Assembly (NCBI GenBank): GCA_964360255.1 | Contig: CAYHVK010000010.1 | Coordinates: 62,001-126,000 of the forward strand | Length of the DNA: 64,000 nucleotides | Source: CAYHVK01 sp964360255 | GTDB taxonomy: Bacteria > Bdellovibrionota > Bdellovibrionia > Bdellovibrionales > UBA1609 | Reading direction: 5' to 3' | In this document: in pieces, positions 16,300 to 25,300 of the stretch | Numbering within the stretch: position 1 is the first letter of the stretch | Layout: every line of letters begins with the position of its first letter | Notes under the pieces: generated by a model | Database searches by the model: none | What the model was told of the DNA's origin: nothing | Seen by the model: the letters and a program-made list of their open reading frames with translations, nothing else | Made by a program: the position numbers and the translations under genes

Positions 16300-17878
16300 A
16301 TTTCACAATTCGAGCTCGATAGAGCTCAAGTCTCATTACACAAACAAAGACTGGGCTGGCGATTCTGCCAGCCTCGCTCAAACTGGTGAGCCCGGAGCCT
16401 TTCCGTTCACTCGTGGTGTGCAAGAGTCAATGTACCGAGGACAGTTTTGGACAATGAGACAGTACGCGGGCTTTGGCTCTGCTAAAGATAGTAATGAGCG
16501 CTACAAAATGCTCTTACAAAAAGGTCAGACGGGCCTTAGCGTAGCTTTCGATCTTCCCACTCAAATGGGTTACGACTCTGATCATATTATGTCGACTGGC
16601 GAAGTGGGCAAAGTGGGCGTTGCAATTAGCTCTATTGAAGACATGGAAATTCTTCTGAATGAACTACCGCTTGAGAAAATCTCAACATCTATGACGATCA
16701 ACTCAACGGCGGGAATTCTTTTATCTCTCTACTCAGCTGTAGCTCGTCGTCGCGGCATTGCTTTAAAAGATCTTCGCGGCACGATTCAAAATGATTTATT
16801 AAAAGAATACATCGCTCGCGGTACATATATTTATCCACCTAAACACTCTTTGCGCGTGATCACAGATATTTTTTCTTTCTGCGCCAAAGAAGTTCCGCAG
16901 TGGAATACGATTTCAATCTCTGGCTATCACATTCGCGAAGCTGGCGCGACCGCAGTTCAAGAACTAGCTTTCACGTTGGCCAATGCGATCACTTATGTAC
17001 AAGCCGCCGTAGATCTCGGGCAAAACGTTGATCAGTTCGGCTCTCGTCTCAGCTTCTTCTTTAATGTTCATAATAATTTCTTTGAAGAAGTAGCTAAGTT
17101 CCGTGCCGCTCGCCGTATGTGGGCCAATATTATGAAAACTCGCTTTGGAGCAAAAGATCCGAAAGCTTTGAAATTAAGATTTCATTCACAAACTGCCGGA
17201 GTGACTCTAACCGCTCAGCAGCCTGAGAATAATATCGCGCGCGTGACCATGCAGGCCCTTGCTTCTGTATTGGGCGGCACACAGAGTCTTCACACGAACT
17301 CTATGGATGAAGCTCTTGGTTTACCCACTGAAAAAGCGGCAACCATTGCCTTACGTACTCAGCAAATTATTGCCAATGAATCTGGTGTGGCTGATGTGAT
17401 TGATCCACTCGGTGGATCTTATTACGTTGAGTCTTTAACCAATGAAATCGAAAAACGTGCTTATGCCTATATTGAACGCATTGAAACTCTGGGCGGCGTA
17501 ATTAAGTGTATTGAATCTGGCTGGATTCAGAGCGAAATTCAAAACTCGGCTTATCAGTATCAAAAAGCTGTAGAGTCGAAAGAAGAAATTATTGTGGGCG
17601 TTAACCAGTTTGTCCAAGCTGATTTTAATGCCCCGGATATTTTAAAGGTGACTGAGGCTGTAGCTCGCGAGCAGATCGCTCGCCTGAAAAAGTTCAAAGA
17701 GAAACGTGACTCTGCTTCTGTAAAATCGCACTTAGAGAAAATTCAAAATGCGGCGGGCTCTAAAGACAATTTGATGCCGCTCTTCTTGGATGCCGTTGAT
17801 AACAACGTCACTCTAGGCGAAATTAGCGATGCTTTACGCAAGGTCTTTGGCCTTCATAAAGAGACTATTACGGTTTAA
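16286..17878 (+). CDS. Methylmalonyl-CoA mutase, large catalytic subunit without B12 domain
   Basis: The 530-residue protein has the TIM-barrel part of acyl-CoA mutases: [55 protein letters not shown] and QNNIA-like substrate segments. Y60 in RQYAGF is the tyrosine of methylmalonyl-CoA mutases; isobutyryl-CoA mutases have Phe there. It ends before the cobalamin-binding domain, so a separate small subunit with D-x-H-x-x-G must exist elsewhere. Together with the carboxylase it would turn propionyl-CoA into succinyl-CoA; the epimerase and the MeaB chaperone are also absent here. The start lies inside the carrier gene; a later start is possible. Confidence 0.88.
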   Translation: MRKNKFHNSSSIELKSHYTNKDWAGDSASLAQTGEPGAFPFTRGVQESMYRGQFWTMRQYAGFGSAKDSNERYKMLLQKGQTGLSVAFDLPTQMGYDSDHIMSTGEVGKVGVAISSIEDMEILLNELPLEKISTSMTINSTAGILLSLYSAVARRRGIALKDLRGTIQNDLLKEYIARGTYIYPPKHSLRVITDIFSFCAKEVPQWNTISISGYHIREAGATAVQELAFTLANAITYVQAAVDLGQNVDQFGSRLSFFFNVHNNFFEEVAKFRAARRMWANIMKTRFGAKDPKALKLRFHSQTAGVTLTAQQPENNIARVTMQALASVLGGTQSLHTNSMDEALGLPTEKAATIALRTQQIIANESGVADVIDPLGGSYYVESLTNEIEKRAYAYIERIETLGGVIKCIESGWIQSEIQNSAYQYQKAVESKEEIIVGVNQFVQADFNAPDILKVTEAVAREQIARLKKFKEKRDSASVKSHLEKIQNAAGSKDNLMPLFLDAVDNNVTLGEISDALRKVFGLHKETITV

Positions 17879-17904
17879 TCCCCACAGCAGATTGTCCTCT
17901 TCTG

Positions 17905-17921
17905 GGCTCAGACGCTGAGCC
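17905..17921 (+). terminator. Stem-loop after the mutase gene
   Basis: GGCTCAG (17905-17911) and CTGAGCC (17915-17921) form a perfect 7-base stem with an ACG loop, 27 bases after the mutase stop codon. The downstream ACAGGTTATTTATG has only a short T stretch, so intrinsic termination is plausible but not strong. Confidence 0.45.
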
Positions 17922-17945
17922 ACAGGTTATTTATGTATAAATAGT

Positions 17946-17960
17946 GTCTCAAATTGAGAC
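17946..17960. promoter_or_regulatory. Palindrome upstream of the tat-linked operon
   Basis: GTCTCAA-A-TTGAGAC is a perfect 7+7 dyad with a one-base centre, 80 bases before the next gene. Such a compact palindrome in a promoter region resembles a dimeric repressor site, but no regulator can be assigned. The rest of the 163-base gap shows only the stem-loop before it. Confidence 0.3.
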
Positions 17961-18041
17961 TCTCACTCTACAGAAGTCGAGCCGGACCTCGAAAATGCCG
18001 ATCAATATAGAGTAAAATAGATAGATAAAGGGCGCGCGTTG

Positions 18042-18644
18042 ATGAGCAAAAACGACAAGTTTACATCTAAAGATTCAATCGGGATTGTCACATCTCCGAC
18101 CGGTTTTTTCGTCGACCTTGTAAATGAGGCCCTCGAAAAAAGACGCATTAGCGCGCAACCTCTCACTTCTAATTACCTCGTTCAACTTCTTGAAACTTAT
18201 CTCTTAACTGAAAACTTACGTCAGCAGGGTACTCTTGCTGAGCTCTACATGCGCTCGTTTCATATGGAGCGTGCACTTCGCATAGAAATGTTAAAAAAAC
18301 TCGGCGACTCAAGTCTTTATATTGCCGGGTTTTTTGGTGATTCGTTAAAGCGTAAAATTATCGATATCGATTATTATCGCGATATCGGTGGCTCGGCTTA
18401 TGGTACTTTAGCTAAAACTGTAGAAGACGAATTTCAGGCTCGGGTCTTTAACGATTTCTCAACTCGATTTATAGAATACGTTGATGTGTTAACTTACATC
18501 AGCCAATCAGCGTTAATTCAAAGCAACCAAGATTTACTTCGCCTCTATGAGCGTTACGTCACTACAGGCTCTGAGCTCGCAAAAGAGCAGCTTGTTGAAA
18601 AAGGACTGTTAACAAACATAGACAAAAAGAAGCATTCGCAATAA
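18042..18644 (+). CDS. Conserved-looking protein of unknown function, upstream of tatB
   Basis: I do not recognise this 200-residue soluble protein. It has no signal peptide and no membrane helix. It is mostly alpha-helical by composition, with long Leu/Arg-rich segments (about 45-90 and 120-185), a Tyr/Asp-rich patch IDIDYYRDIGG near 106-117, and a basic C-terminus. The ATG at 18042 is preferred over the adjacent in-frame TTG at 18039; AAAGGG lies nine bases upstream. It is 12 bases before tatB and likely in one transcript with tatBC, so a link to export or to Tat substrates is conceivable but not shown. Confidence 0.75.
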   Translation: MSKNDKFTSKDSIGIVTSPTGFFVDLVNEALEKRRISAQPLTSNYLVQLLETYLLTENLRQQGTLAELYMRSFHMERALRIEMLKKLGDSSLYIAGFFGDSLKRKIIDIDYYRDIGGSAYGTLAKTVEDEFQARVFNDFSTRFIEYVDVLTYISQSALIQSNQDLLRLYERYVTTGSELAKEQLVEKGLLTNIDKKKHSQ

Positions 18645-18656
18645 AAAAGAGCATAG

Positions 18657-19133
18657 ATGTTCAACATTGGATTTACAGAACTTATTATCTTGGGCGTTAT
18701 TGGACTTTTGGTTCTCGGACCAGAACAGCTCCCTGAAGTCGCGCGCAAGATGGCGAAGCTCTTTAACGAACTTAAGCGAGCCAAAGACGAAATCCTGTCT
18801 CCAGTTGAAGATCTTAAGGCTGAGGCCACTCGCATGCTTGAGCGCGCCCGAGAATCAGCGGCCCAAAAAGAATTAGACGAATTACTCCATCGTATCGATC
18901 CGAATAAATTAGCTGAATATGATCCATTCAAGCCTAAAGAGCCGACAAGCCTCGATGGCAATGCTCCTCTTCCAAATGATGAGCCCGTTCAACAAGAGAT
19001 GGCTTTAGATGAGGGCTTAGATACACACAATCATCCGATACCTGACGAACATTACACTCCTACTGAGCCGACCGTGAATCCTGATATTCACGCCACTGAT
19101 TTAAACAACAAAGATACAAAGAAAAATGTCTAG
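18657..19133 (+). CDS. tatB: Twin-arginine translocase subunit TatB
   Basis: The 158-residue protein starts MFNIGFTELIILGVIGLLVLGPEQLPEVARKMAKLF: a short N-terminal membrane helix, the LGPEQLPEVAR hinge and an amphipathic helix, as in TatB/TatA. The GPEQLP form with a preceding glutamate (E8) points to TatB. The 100-residue C-terminal part is acidic and proline-rich and probably disordered. TatB binds twin-arginine signal peptides with TatC. The gene overlaps tatC by 8 bases. A tatA gene is not in the window. Confidence 0.9.
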   Translation: MFNIGFTELIILGVIGLLVLGPEQLPEVARKMAKLFNELKRAKDEILSPVEDLKAEATRMLERARESAAQKELDELLHRIDPNKLAEYDPFKPKEPTSLDGNAPLPNDEPVQQEMALDEGLDTHNHPIPDEHYTPTEPTVNPDIHATDLNNKDTKKNV

Positions 19134-19863
19134 TCCATTCCAACAACAATCTTTTTATGAACACCTAACTGATCTTCGCAAGATGCTTGTGAAAGTGGCT
19201 TATATTTTGACCGCCGGGTTCATCTTAGCTTTTATTTTTCGCGAGCAGATTTTTAATATTCTTCGTGCGCCGATTGCTCCCTACTTAACTGGCAATGGCC
19301 TGGTGTTTACAGCCCCAACAGATAAGTTTGTCGCCTATTTAAAAACGTGTTTCTTGGCGGCCGTTCTCGTAACAAGCCCTCTTTGGCTTTATCAGCTTTG
19401 GCTTTTTATTGTCCCGGCACTTTATAAACACGAGAAAAAATATGCCACCTACTTTATTTTCTTCGGCACAATTTTGTTCTCACTCGGCGCCTGCTTTGTT
19501 TATTTCTTTGTTTTCCCAATGGCCTTTGAATACTTGCTTAATTTTGGCGGCACAACAGATAAGCCAATGATCACCATTAACGAATACCTCGAGTTCTTTG
19601 TCGTGACGACGCTGGTCTTCGGCGCAGCTTTTGAGATGCCACTGATTCTCGTTATCTTTGGAATGATGGGTATAATTGATGACGTTTTCTTAAGAACTCG
19701 CAGAAGAATTGCGATTATGGTATTGGCTGTTTTAGCGGCCGTGATCACTCCGCCAGATGCTCTCAGCATGCTTTCGCTTCTTGTGCCGCTTGTATTCTTG
19801 TATGAGCTTTCAATTATTCTGGTGAAGTATCTGAAGCCGAAATCTATTCCTACAGAATCTTAG
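19126..19863 (+). CDS. tatC: Twin-arginine translocase core subunit TatC
   Basis: The 245-residue polytopic membrane protein starts with FYEHLTDLRKML, which includes the conserved glutamate that contacts the signal peptide. Six hydrophobic helices follow, with TSPLWLYQLWLFIVPALY, FEYLLNFG and FGAAFEMPLILV blocks and the VLAAVITPPDALSMLSLLVPL segment, all typical of TatC. It forms the receptor complex with TatB for export of folded proteins. Its TAG stop overlaps the stop codon of the convergent gene by four bases. Confidence 0.97.
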   Translation: MSSPFQQQSFYEHLTDLRKMLVKVAYILTAGFILAFIFREQIFNILRAPIAPYLTGNGLVFTAPTDKFVAYLKTCFLAAVLVTSPLWLYQLWLFIVPALYKHEKKYATYFIFFGTILFSLGACFVYFFVFPMAFEYLLNFGGTTDKPMITINEYLEFFVVTTLVFGAAFEMPLILVIFGMMGIIDDVFLRTRRRIAIMVLAVLAAVITPPDALSMLSLLVPLVFLYELSIILVKYLKPKSIPTES

Positions 19864-20234
19864 TCCGCAAAAGATTTAACAGTAAACCTTTCTTCAGCTC
19901 CGCCACTATTAACTTTGAACTGCACCACATCTGGCGTGCATGGCAATTTTTTTCGACTAATGCGCTGAATCGGCAGATTTAAATATTTACTTACCTTCCA
20001 TTTACCTGAAATTTTTAAAATGTATCTACCTGCTTCTTGCGTGCACTTTTTATCGATTTCTACATCTCCTTCAAATCCGTAAATAACAAGTGATTCACCC
20101 TCATTTCTAAATTTAAACGGAGATAGGTCTCTGTCTTTTGCAAAAGACGTTGAAATGGAAAAAACGGACTGAAGCAAAAGAAATAGTACTAAAAATAACC
20201 GACCTGATTGGTAAAAAAATAAATTGTGCGACAT
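19860..20234 (-). CDS. Secreted protein with one LPC-x-PD cysteine repeat (unknown function)
   Basis: A hydrophobic signal-like segment (about residues 12-30) leads to one copy of a roughly 80-residue repeat. It has F-x-G before a beta-like segment, a first cysteine in KKCT, a second in KKLPCTPDVVQF and a hydrophobic strand after it. The same unit occurs four times in the next gene upstream, so these are paralogues. The two cysteines probably form a disulfide in the periplasm. The start is uncertain: ATG at 20234 or GTG at 20243, with GAGG between them. I do not recognise the family. Confidence 0.65.
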   Translation of the reverse strand: MSHNLFFYQSGRLFLVLFLLLQSVFSISTSFAKDRDLSPFKFRNEGESLVIYGFEGDVEIDKKCTQEAGRYILKISGKWKVSKYLNLPIQRISRKKLPCTPDVVQFKVNSGGAEERFTVKSFAD

Positions 20235-20301
20235 AATCCTCACATCTTCAAAAAAAGACCTGACTTTATTCAGCGAACAATCTCAATAGCAGCAATTGGC
20301 T

Positions 20302-21393
20302 CTATTTACTCTTCACTTCATATGGAATAACTTTGAATTCTCTTTTATATTCAGTAAATAAAACAATTTTTGGCCTACACGGAAGCTGCTCAAGAGGAAT
20401 ACTTAACTTTTGTCTGTTTGCTTCAAACTGTTTTTCTACACGAATTCTTTCGCCTGAAATCTTTAACGTCAAACCCTCTTTAGTGCCCAGGCACCGCTCT
20501 TCGAAAACTAATTTTCCATCGAAACCAGTAAATTCTGCGTATTGCCCCTTAAATTTAATTTTTACTGGGCTAAATGGTCTTACATTTTCTTCCCGGTATA
20601 CTTTCTTGTTTTGTTCTACCTCTAAGAAAACCGTATCTGGATTACACGGAAGCTCGCTATAGTAATATTTATCTTTTTTCTTTTTAATATTTTTAGGCTC
20701 TCTCACCAAAGCCCGTAGTGCCTTTTTTTCATCTGAGCCATCACAGCTTTTCGAAAAAATAAGCTCTACTGGCTTTGCGCCTTTAACTTGAATATGGTCC
20801 ATATTAAACTGAAGTTTGGGCCGGGCAATCTGTGTATCCTTAGAAATTAAAATTATATCTGTTTTATTGCCTATATTTAATAGAACAATGTCTGGAACAC
20901 ACGGAAGTTTTTTAAGCTCATACAGCTCGAGCGGAAATTTTGTTGCTACGCCCAACTCGTCCTTCGCATATGCTCTCAAGGTTTTTTTCCCATATTCTTC
21001 GCCGCATGTTTTTGCGAAGTCTATTTTCCCCATACTCGACATAAGATTCTCTTTTAATATACTAAATTTGGGTCGGACACCCTCTTCTAAAACATCTTTA
21101 CGAAGCTCTGCCGCTGCTGTTTTGAATGTAATTATATCCGGAGCGCAGGGCAACTCATCATAGGGAATGTCAAAGTGTGCGGATTTCACTGACAAATCTT
21201 TTTTTATATTCAATGTCAAAATTTTCTTTTTATCTTCAATCGTACACTTGTCGCTCACGGTGAATGAGCACTGCGGACAATGGCGAATCTTTAAATATTC
21301 TGGCTTCTCTAAAGACTCTGCCGAAACAATTGGATTTAAATCTGAAGCATTCGCACTAGCTAACAACGATAAAACAAGAAAAAATTCTTTCAT
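20302..21393 (-). CDS. Secreted protein with four tandem LPC-x-PD cysteine repeats (unknown function)
   Basis: The 363-residue protein has a signal peptide (about 1-16, ending ASANAS) and four units of about 80 residues. Each unit has one cysteine after a charged strand (C50, C130, C217, C301) and a second in an LPC box (C83, C165, C250, C339). The boxes read ELPCAPDIITF, KLPCVPDIVLL, ELPCNPDTVFL and QLPCRPKIVLF. An extra CPQC pair (C39, C42) lies in the first unit. The regular spacing suggests tandem beta-rich domains each closed by one disulfide. A GAGG precedes the ATG by six bases. It is probably periplasmic or surface-exposed; function unknown. The gene is A/T-richer than its neighbours. 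Confidence 0.75.
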   Translation of the reverse strand: MKEFFLVLSLLASANASDLNPIVSAESLEKPEYLKIRHCPQCSFTVSDKCTIEDKKKILTLNIKKDLSVKSAHFDIPYDELPCAPDIITFKTAAAELRKDVLEEGVRPKFSILKENLMSSMGKIDFAKTCGEEYGKKTLRAYAKDELGVATKFPLELYELKKLPCVPDIVLLNIGNKTDIILISKDTQIARPKLQFNMDHIQVKGAKPVELIFSKSCDGSDEKKALRALVREPKNIKKKKDKYYYSELPCNPDTVFLEVEQNKKVYREENVRPFSPVKIKFKGQYAEFTGFDGKLVFEERCLGTKEGLTLKISGERIRVEKQFEANRQKLSIPLEQLPCRPKIVLFTEYKREFKVIPYEVKSK

Positions 21394-21435
21394 TACAAAC
21401 CTCTAATGGTATCCGTCGGCTAAAGGACTTCGCTT

Positions 21436-24033
21436 CTAGGCTCTTCCCACAATACTCAAGACTTCGTTTTGCGAGAAAATCTCAACGGCGAGCTTCTTAA
21501 TCTCATCTGCCGTTACACCCATAATTTTATTGGCGTATTCGAGATGCTCATTGTATGGCAGCCCGTAAAGCTCATCAAATAATGCTAGTGAAGCGAGCTG
21601 ACTCGCCTTTTGATTTCCGATGGCATAGCGACCCGATAAGTAGCGTTTCGCACTATCCAGTTCCATTGTTCCAACCGTTTCTTCTTTTAATCGATTGAGT
21701 TCACTTCTCATCATGGCAATAGCTTTTTCAGATTTCTCTGGCGAGCAACCAATGTACGCTCCGAAGTAACCTGTATCGAGGCCATCAAGGCGAAGAGGTG
21801 CAACGGTGTACGCCAAACTCATTTTATCACGAAGCTCAATAAAGAGACGTCCGCCTTGGCCAGATAAAATTGAAGCCATAACTTCAAGTGCGTACCGGCG
21901 AGGGTCGTGAAGCGTAATCGATGGATACACGAGTGCAATATGGGTTTGCTCTTTTTGCGTGGTTTCAGAGGCCTTGCGATTCGCAAGTAATTTCGGCTTC
22001 TCGATTGGCGGAGCGTCCATTTTCTTAGTCGGCATTGACTCAAAAGCGTTTTTAATTTTCTTTACCCAGTCGCTTGTTTTCACGGGCCCGACTAAACTGA
22101 TAACAAAATTTTCAGGCATAAGAACGCGACTGTAAAATTCTTGAACAATCTTTTGCGTTAAGGCCTGAACTGTTTCTTTTTGCCCCAGCGGATCTCGCCC
22201 GTAAGGGTGTGTTCCGAAAAGTTCACGGGACATATTGAGCATACACTTCTGTGCCGGATTATCTTCGCGATTACGAAGAGCTTCAAGCATCATTGCTTTT
22301 TCCCGCTCAATTGCGGCCGGCTCAAAAACTGGATTTTTAATAACATCGCAGAACAACTCGAATGTTTCGTCAGCAAAGGCTTGTAAACACGTCATTGAAA
22401 CGCCCAATGAGTTTCTGCCACCGAAAGCTGAAACTGAGGCCGCTGAACTTTCAAGACGGGCGGAGATTTCTGCCTCTGAAAGGGTTTTTGTGCCCGATGT
22501 CCAAACGCGAGAGAGAAGCTCGTTCACCCCGGCTTGTTTAGGATCTTCAACTCGCAAACCGCCCAAGAAGGCGGATTTGATTTGAAGCACCGGCGTATCG
22601 TTTTGTTCACGAATTAAGATTCGAACACCGTTTTTAAGTGTGATTTTTTCTATTTCTCCGTCTTCAGATTTTTTAGGAGCCTTCCAGGTCATTTTCTTGC
22701 TCTTAGATTTCTGAGTCTTAAGTTTTGGAGCCTTGATCGCTTTTAGTTCTTTTTTAAGATCGGCTGCAAAGGCCTCAAGAACTTTTTTAACTTTGGCTTC
22801 GTCTTTATCGGTCATTGCAAAAACTTGCATTAGATCTGGCTGCAGATATTTCTTTGCCGCCTTTAAAACGTCAGTAGTTGTAACCGCTGCCATTTTTTTC
22901 ATCATGTCGTTGAATTTTCTGTAATCGCCGAAGAAGAAATCAAAGTGACCGTAAAGGTTTGCAACACCGTCTACAGTTTCAAGAGAATAGTATTTTTCGC
23001 TTTCTACATTGAGCAGGGCGCGCGAAAGTTCTTCTTGCGTAATCCCTGATTTAAAGAATGTAACCAGCTCTTTTTTTACTTCGATAAGATACTTTTCAAG
23101 ATTATCGCCATTCATTGAGGCGCTTATGCCAAACAAGCCTGGATCTTTTGGTGTGTAAGAGCTGGCACCCACACTGTTGACCAGGTGTTGCTCCATTTTA
23201 ATGGATCTCATAAGGCGTGAGCTTTCGCCATGACCTAATACCATGGCGAGTATATCAAGAGCTGGGATGTCTTTATGATAACCATTTGGTAGTGGCCACA
23301 CCATATAAGCAAAAGTTTCTTTGAATGTTGACGGCTTAACTAAAATTTCACCTTTTGATTTTTTCTTCTCGACCGTGCGTTTTGCAACCCTGAGCTTACG
23401 TTTCATCGGGATATCGTAGCGCTCGATAATTTTCTTTTTCATTTCAGAAGAATTAAAGTCACCAACAACCACCAGCTTCATATTTGAGGGAATGTAGCGA
23501 GTCTCGTAATAGCTCACGATTTGTTTCGGAGTCATTTTACGAATATTTTCTTCATAACCAATAACAGGTATGCCGTAAGGGTGTTTCTTGTAAAAGCCTT
23601 CGAATAAGAGACGACTGGCTTGTCTATGGGGGCTGTCATTCGAGCGCTTAATTTCTTCGATGACGACTTCTTTTTCATTTTCGATTTCTTGCGGGTCGAA
23701 CTGCGGGTGCATCATCATTTCGTTGATAACAGAAAGTGCAACTTCAGAAAATTGACTCGAGATTGTCACATAAAACACCGTTTGATCGAATGACGTATAG
23801 GCGTTTAGTTCTCCGCCTGAGCCTTCTACAGTTTTGGCAATTTCACCCACTTTATAGTTCTTTGTACCCTTAAAAACTAAGTGTTCGATGAAATGACTGA
23901 TGCCTTCTTCTCCGCCCTTTCTTTCGTCGGCGCTTCCGTTATGCACCCACATCTGTACTGAGACGACAGGAGACTTGCGGCTCTCTATCATTAATACCTG
24001 CATCTTATTTTTTAATTGAAATTTTGTGATCAT
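21436..24033 (-). CDS. M16 family zinc peptidase, two fused halves
   Basis: The 865-residue protein contains two complete M16 units in one chain. The N-terminal unit carries the inverted zinc motif H-F-I-E-H at 47-51 and the distal glutamate in VVIEEI near 127, so it should be catalytic. The C-terminal unit (about 465-865) has LKNGVRILIREQND and GRLFIELRDKMSLAYTV but no HxxEH, matching the inactive partner of PqqL/pitrilysin-type enzymes. No signal peptide is evident at the chosen start, which has AGGGG eight bases upstream. A role in peptide breakdown is likely. It is divergent from hemW, with only 16 bases between start codons. Confidence 0.88.
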   Translation of the reverse strand: MITKFQLKNKMQVLMIESRKSPVVSVQMWVHNGSADERKGGEEGISHFIEHLVFKGTKNYKVGEIAKTVEGSGGELNAYTSFDQTVFYVTISSQFSEVALSVINEMMMHPQFDPQEIENEKEVVIEEIKRSNDSPHRQASRLLFEGFYKKHPYGIPVIGYEENIRKMTPKQIVSYYETRYIPSNMKLVVVGDFNSSEMKKKIIERYDIPMKRKLRVAKRTVEKKKSKGEILVKPSTFKETFAYMVWPLPNGYHKDIPALDILAMVLGHGESSRLMRSIKMEQHLVNSVGASSYTPKDPGLFGISASMNGDNLEKYLIEVKKELVTFFKSGITQEELSRALLNVESEKYYSLETVDGVANLYGHFDFFFGDYRKFNDMMKKMAAVTTTDVLKAAKKYLQPDLMQVFAMTDKDEAKVKKVLEAFAADLKKELKAIKAPKLKTQKSKSKKMTWKAPKKSEDGEIEKITLKNGVRILIREQNDTPVLQIKSAFLGGLRVEDPKQAGVNELLSRVWTSGTKTLSEAEISARLESSAASVSAFGGRNSLGVSMTCLQAFADETFELFCDVIKNPVFEPAAIEREKAMMLEALRNREDNPAQKCMLNMSRELFGTHPYGRDPLGQKETVQALTQKIVQEFYSRVLMPENFVISLVGPVKTSDWVKKIKNAFESMPTKKMDAPPIEKPKLLANRKASETTQKEQTHIALVYPSITLHDPRRYALEVMASILSGQGGRLFIELRDKMSLAYTVAPLRLDGLDTGYFGAYIGCSPEKSEKAIAMMRSELNRLKEETVGTMELDSAKRYLSGRYAIGNQKASQLASLALFDELYGLPYNEHLEYANKIMGVTADEIKKLAVEIFSQNEVLSIVGRA

Positions 24034-24049
24034 GCGCTACACCCCTGGT

Positions 24050-25240
24050 ATGTCGTTTGGGATCTACTTTCATATTCCGTTCTGTCTGCAGAAGTGTCAC
24101 TACTGTGATTTTGCCACTTTACCTGCGAAAACAGAGAATGAAATGTCTCAGTACACCGCTCATTTAATTCGAGAAATTGAAGTTCGCCATTCTGTTTTTC
24201 GTAATTTGCACAATTCAGATTCAAAAATTAGTACAATTTATTTCGGCGGCGGAACCCCCAGCCTTCTTGCTGCTGAAGATATCTTAGCCCTTGTAAAAAA
24301 ATTGAACAATGTCGGCTTTGAAATTTTGCAAGAGGCCGAGATCACTATTGAGATCAATCCTGGCACAGTAGACCAAAAGAAACTCGACCTTTATCGAGCT
24401 GCCGGGGTGAATCGCTTCAGCGTTGGCGTTCAAACCTTTAATGACAAGCTGCTCGCCGCTTGCGGCCGCGAACACACCGCCGATGATTCGCGCAAAACTT
24501 TACGCTTCCTCCATGAAAACACGATCAACTATTCATTTGATTTGCTTTTCGGCCTCCCCAATCAAACTCTGCCCATGCTTCATGAAGACCTTAAAGAAAT
24601 TGCTGATTTTCAGCCGCCTCATATCAGCGCGTACTTAATGACTTTAACTGAGGGCCACTTTTTAAATATTGGTCGCGCCCCTGATGCTGAACAGGCTGAA
24701 ATGTTCGCTCAAATTGACTCGGCTCTTGAGCTTCAGGGGTGGGATCATTACGAGATCTCAAATTACGCGAAACCTGGTTTCGAATCGCGCCATAACTCGG
24801 GCTACTGGAATGACATTCCTTACTGGGGAATAGGCCTTAGCGCTCATTCGTATGTGCCTCAGTGGGCCAACAACGGTGTGCGCTTTTGGAACCCAAAAAA
24901 TCTTGAAAAATATTCGCAACAGACCAATAGTCCTCTTTGGGTTGAGACTTCAGAAAAATTCCTTTTGCCCGCTCCACAAGTAGAAATTCTCAAGCGAAAC
25001 GAAGCCATTACTGACTATCTTCACACCCAGCTTCGCAAAAAAACCGGTCTCTCAAAAGTGGCTCTGCGCAGCAAATTCCCCGCTGAATATGCTCTCATCG
25101 AAACACGTCTAGAAAATCTACTTAAAAAAGAGTGGCTCAAGTTTGATGAACCTCAATATAAAATTGCTACTGAACAGCGCGTTCTCGCCAATAATATCTT
25201 TTTCGAACTGACTTTTCTCCCTGAGGATTTACAGGGTTGA
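24050..25240 (+). CDS. hemW: HemW-like radical SAM heme chaperone
   Basis: The protein starts with FGIYFHIPFCLQKCHYCDF; C-x3-C-x2-C binds the radical SAM iron-sulfur cluster. YFGGGTPSLL and RFSVGVQTF follow, then a C-terminal HemN domain. HemW proteins are often mislabelled oxygen-independent coproporphyrinogen oxidase, but they lack the extra N-terminal part of HemN and act in heme delivery. In-frame starts also exist at 24026 (GTG) and 24032 (ATG), which would overlap the M16 start. None has a clear ribosome-binding site; 24050 is chosen by family N-terminus. The stop overlaps a TTGACA promoter element for grpE. Confidence 0.88.
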   Translation: MSFGIYFHIPFCLQKCHYCDFATLPAKTENEMSQYTAHLIREIEVRHSVFRNLHNSDSKISTIYFGGGTPSLLAAEDILALVKKLNNVGFEILQEAEITIEINPGTVDQKKLDLYRAAGVNRFSVGVQTFNDKLLAACGREHTADDSRKTLRFLHENTINYSFDLLFGLPNQTLPMLHEDLKEIADFQPPHISAYLMTLTEGHFLNIGRAPDAEQAEMFAQIDSALELQGWDHYEISNYAKPGFESRHNSGYWNDIPYWGIGLSAHSYVPQWANNGVRFWNPKNLEKYSQQTNSPLWVETSEKFLLPAPQVEILKRNEAITDYLHTQLRKKTGLSKVALRSKFPAEYALIETRLENLLKKEWLKFDEPQYKIATEQRVLANNIFFELTFLPEDLQG

Positions 25241-25264
25241 CACTGGCTAAAATGTCACCATATT
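25237..25264 (+). promoter_or_regulatory. Candidate grpE promoter
   Basis: TTGACA (25237-25242), overlapping the hemW stop codon, is followed after 16 bases by CATATT (25259-25264). The -35 box is perfect for the housekeeping sigma factor and the -10 box is fair. No CIRCE inverted repeat and no obvious sigma-32 site is seen in the 60-base gap. Confidence 0.4.
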
Positions 25265-25300
25265 GAATAAACGATTGCATTACTCGGCCCCGGAGGATCT

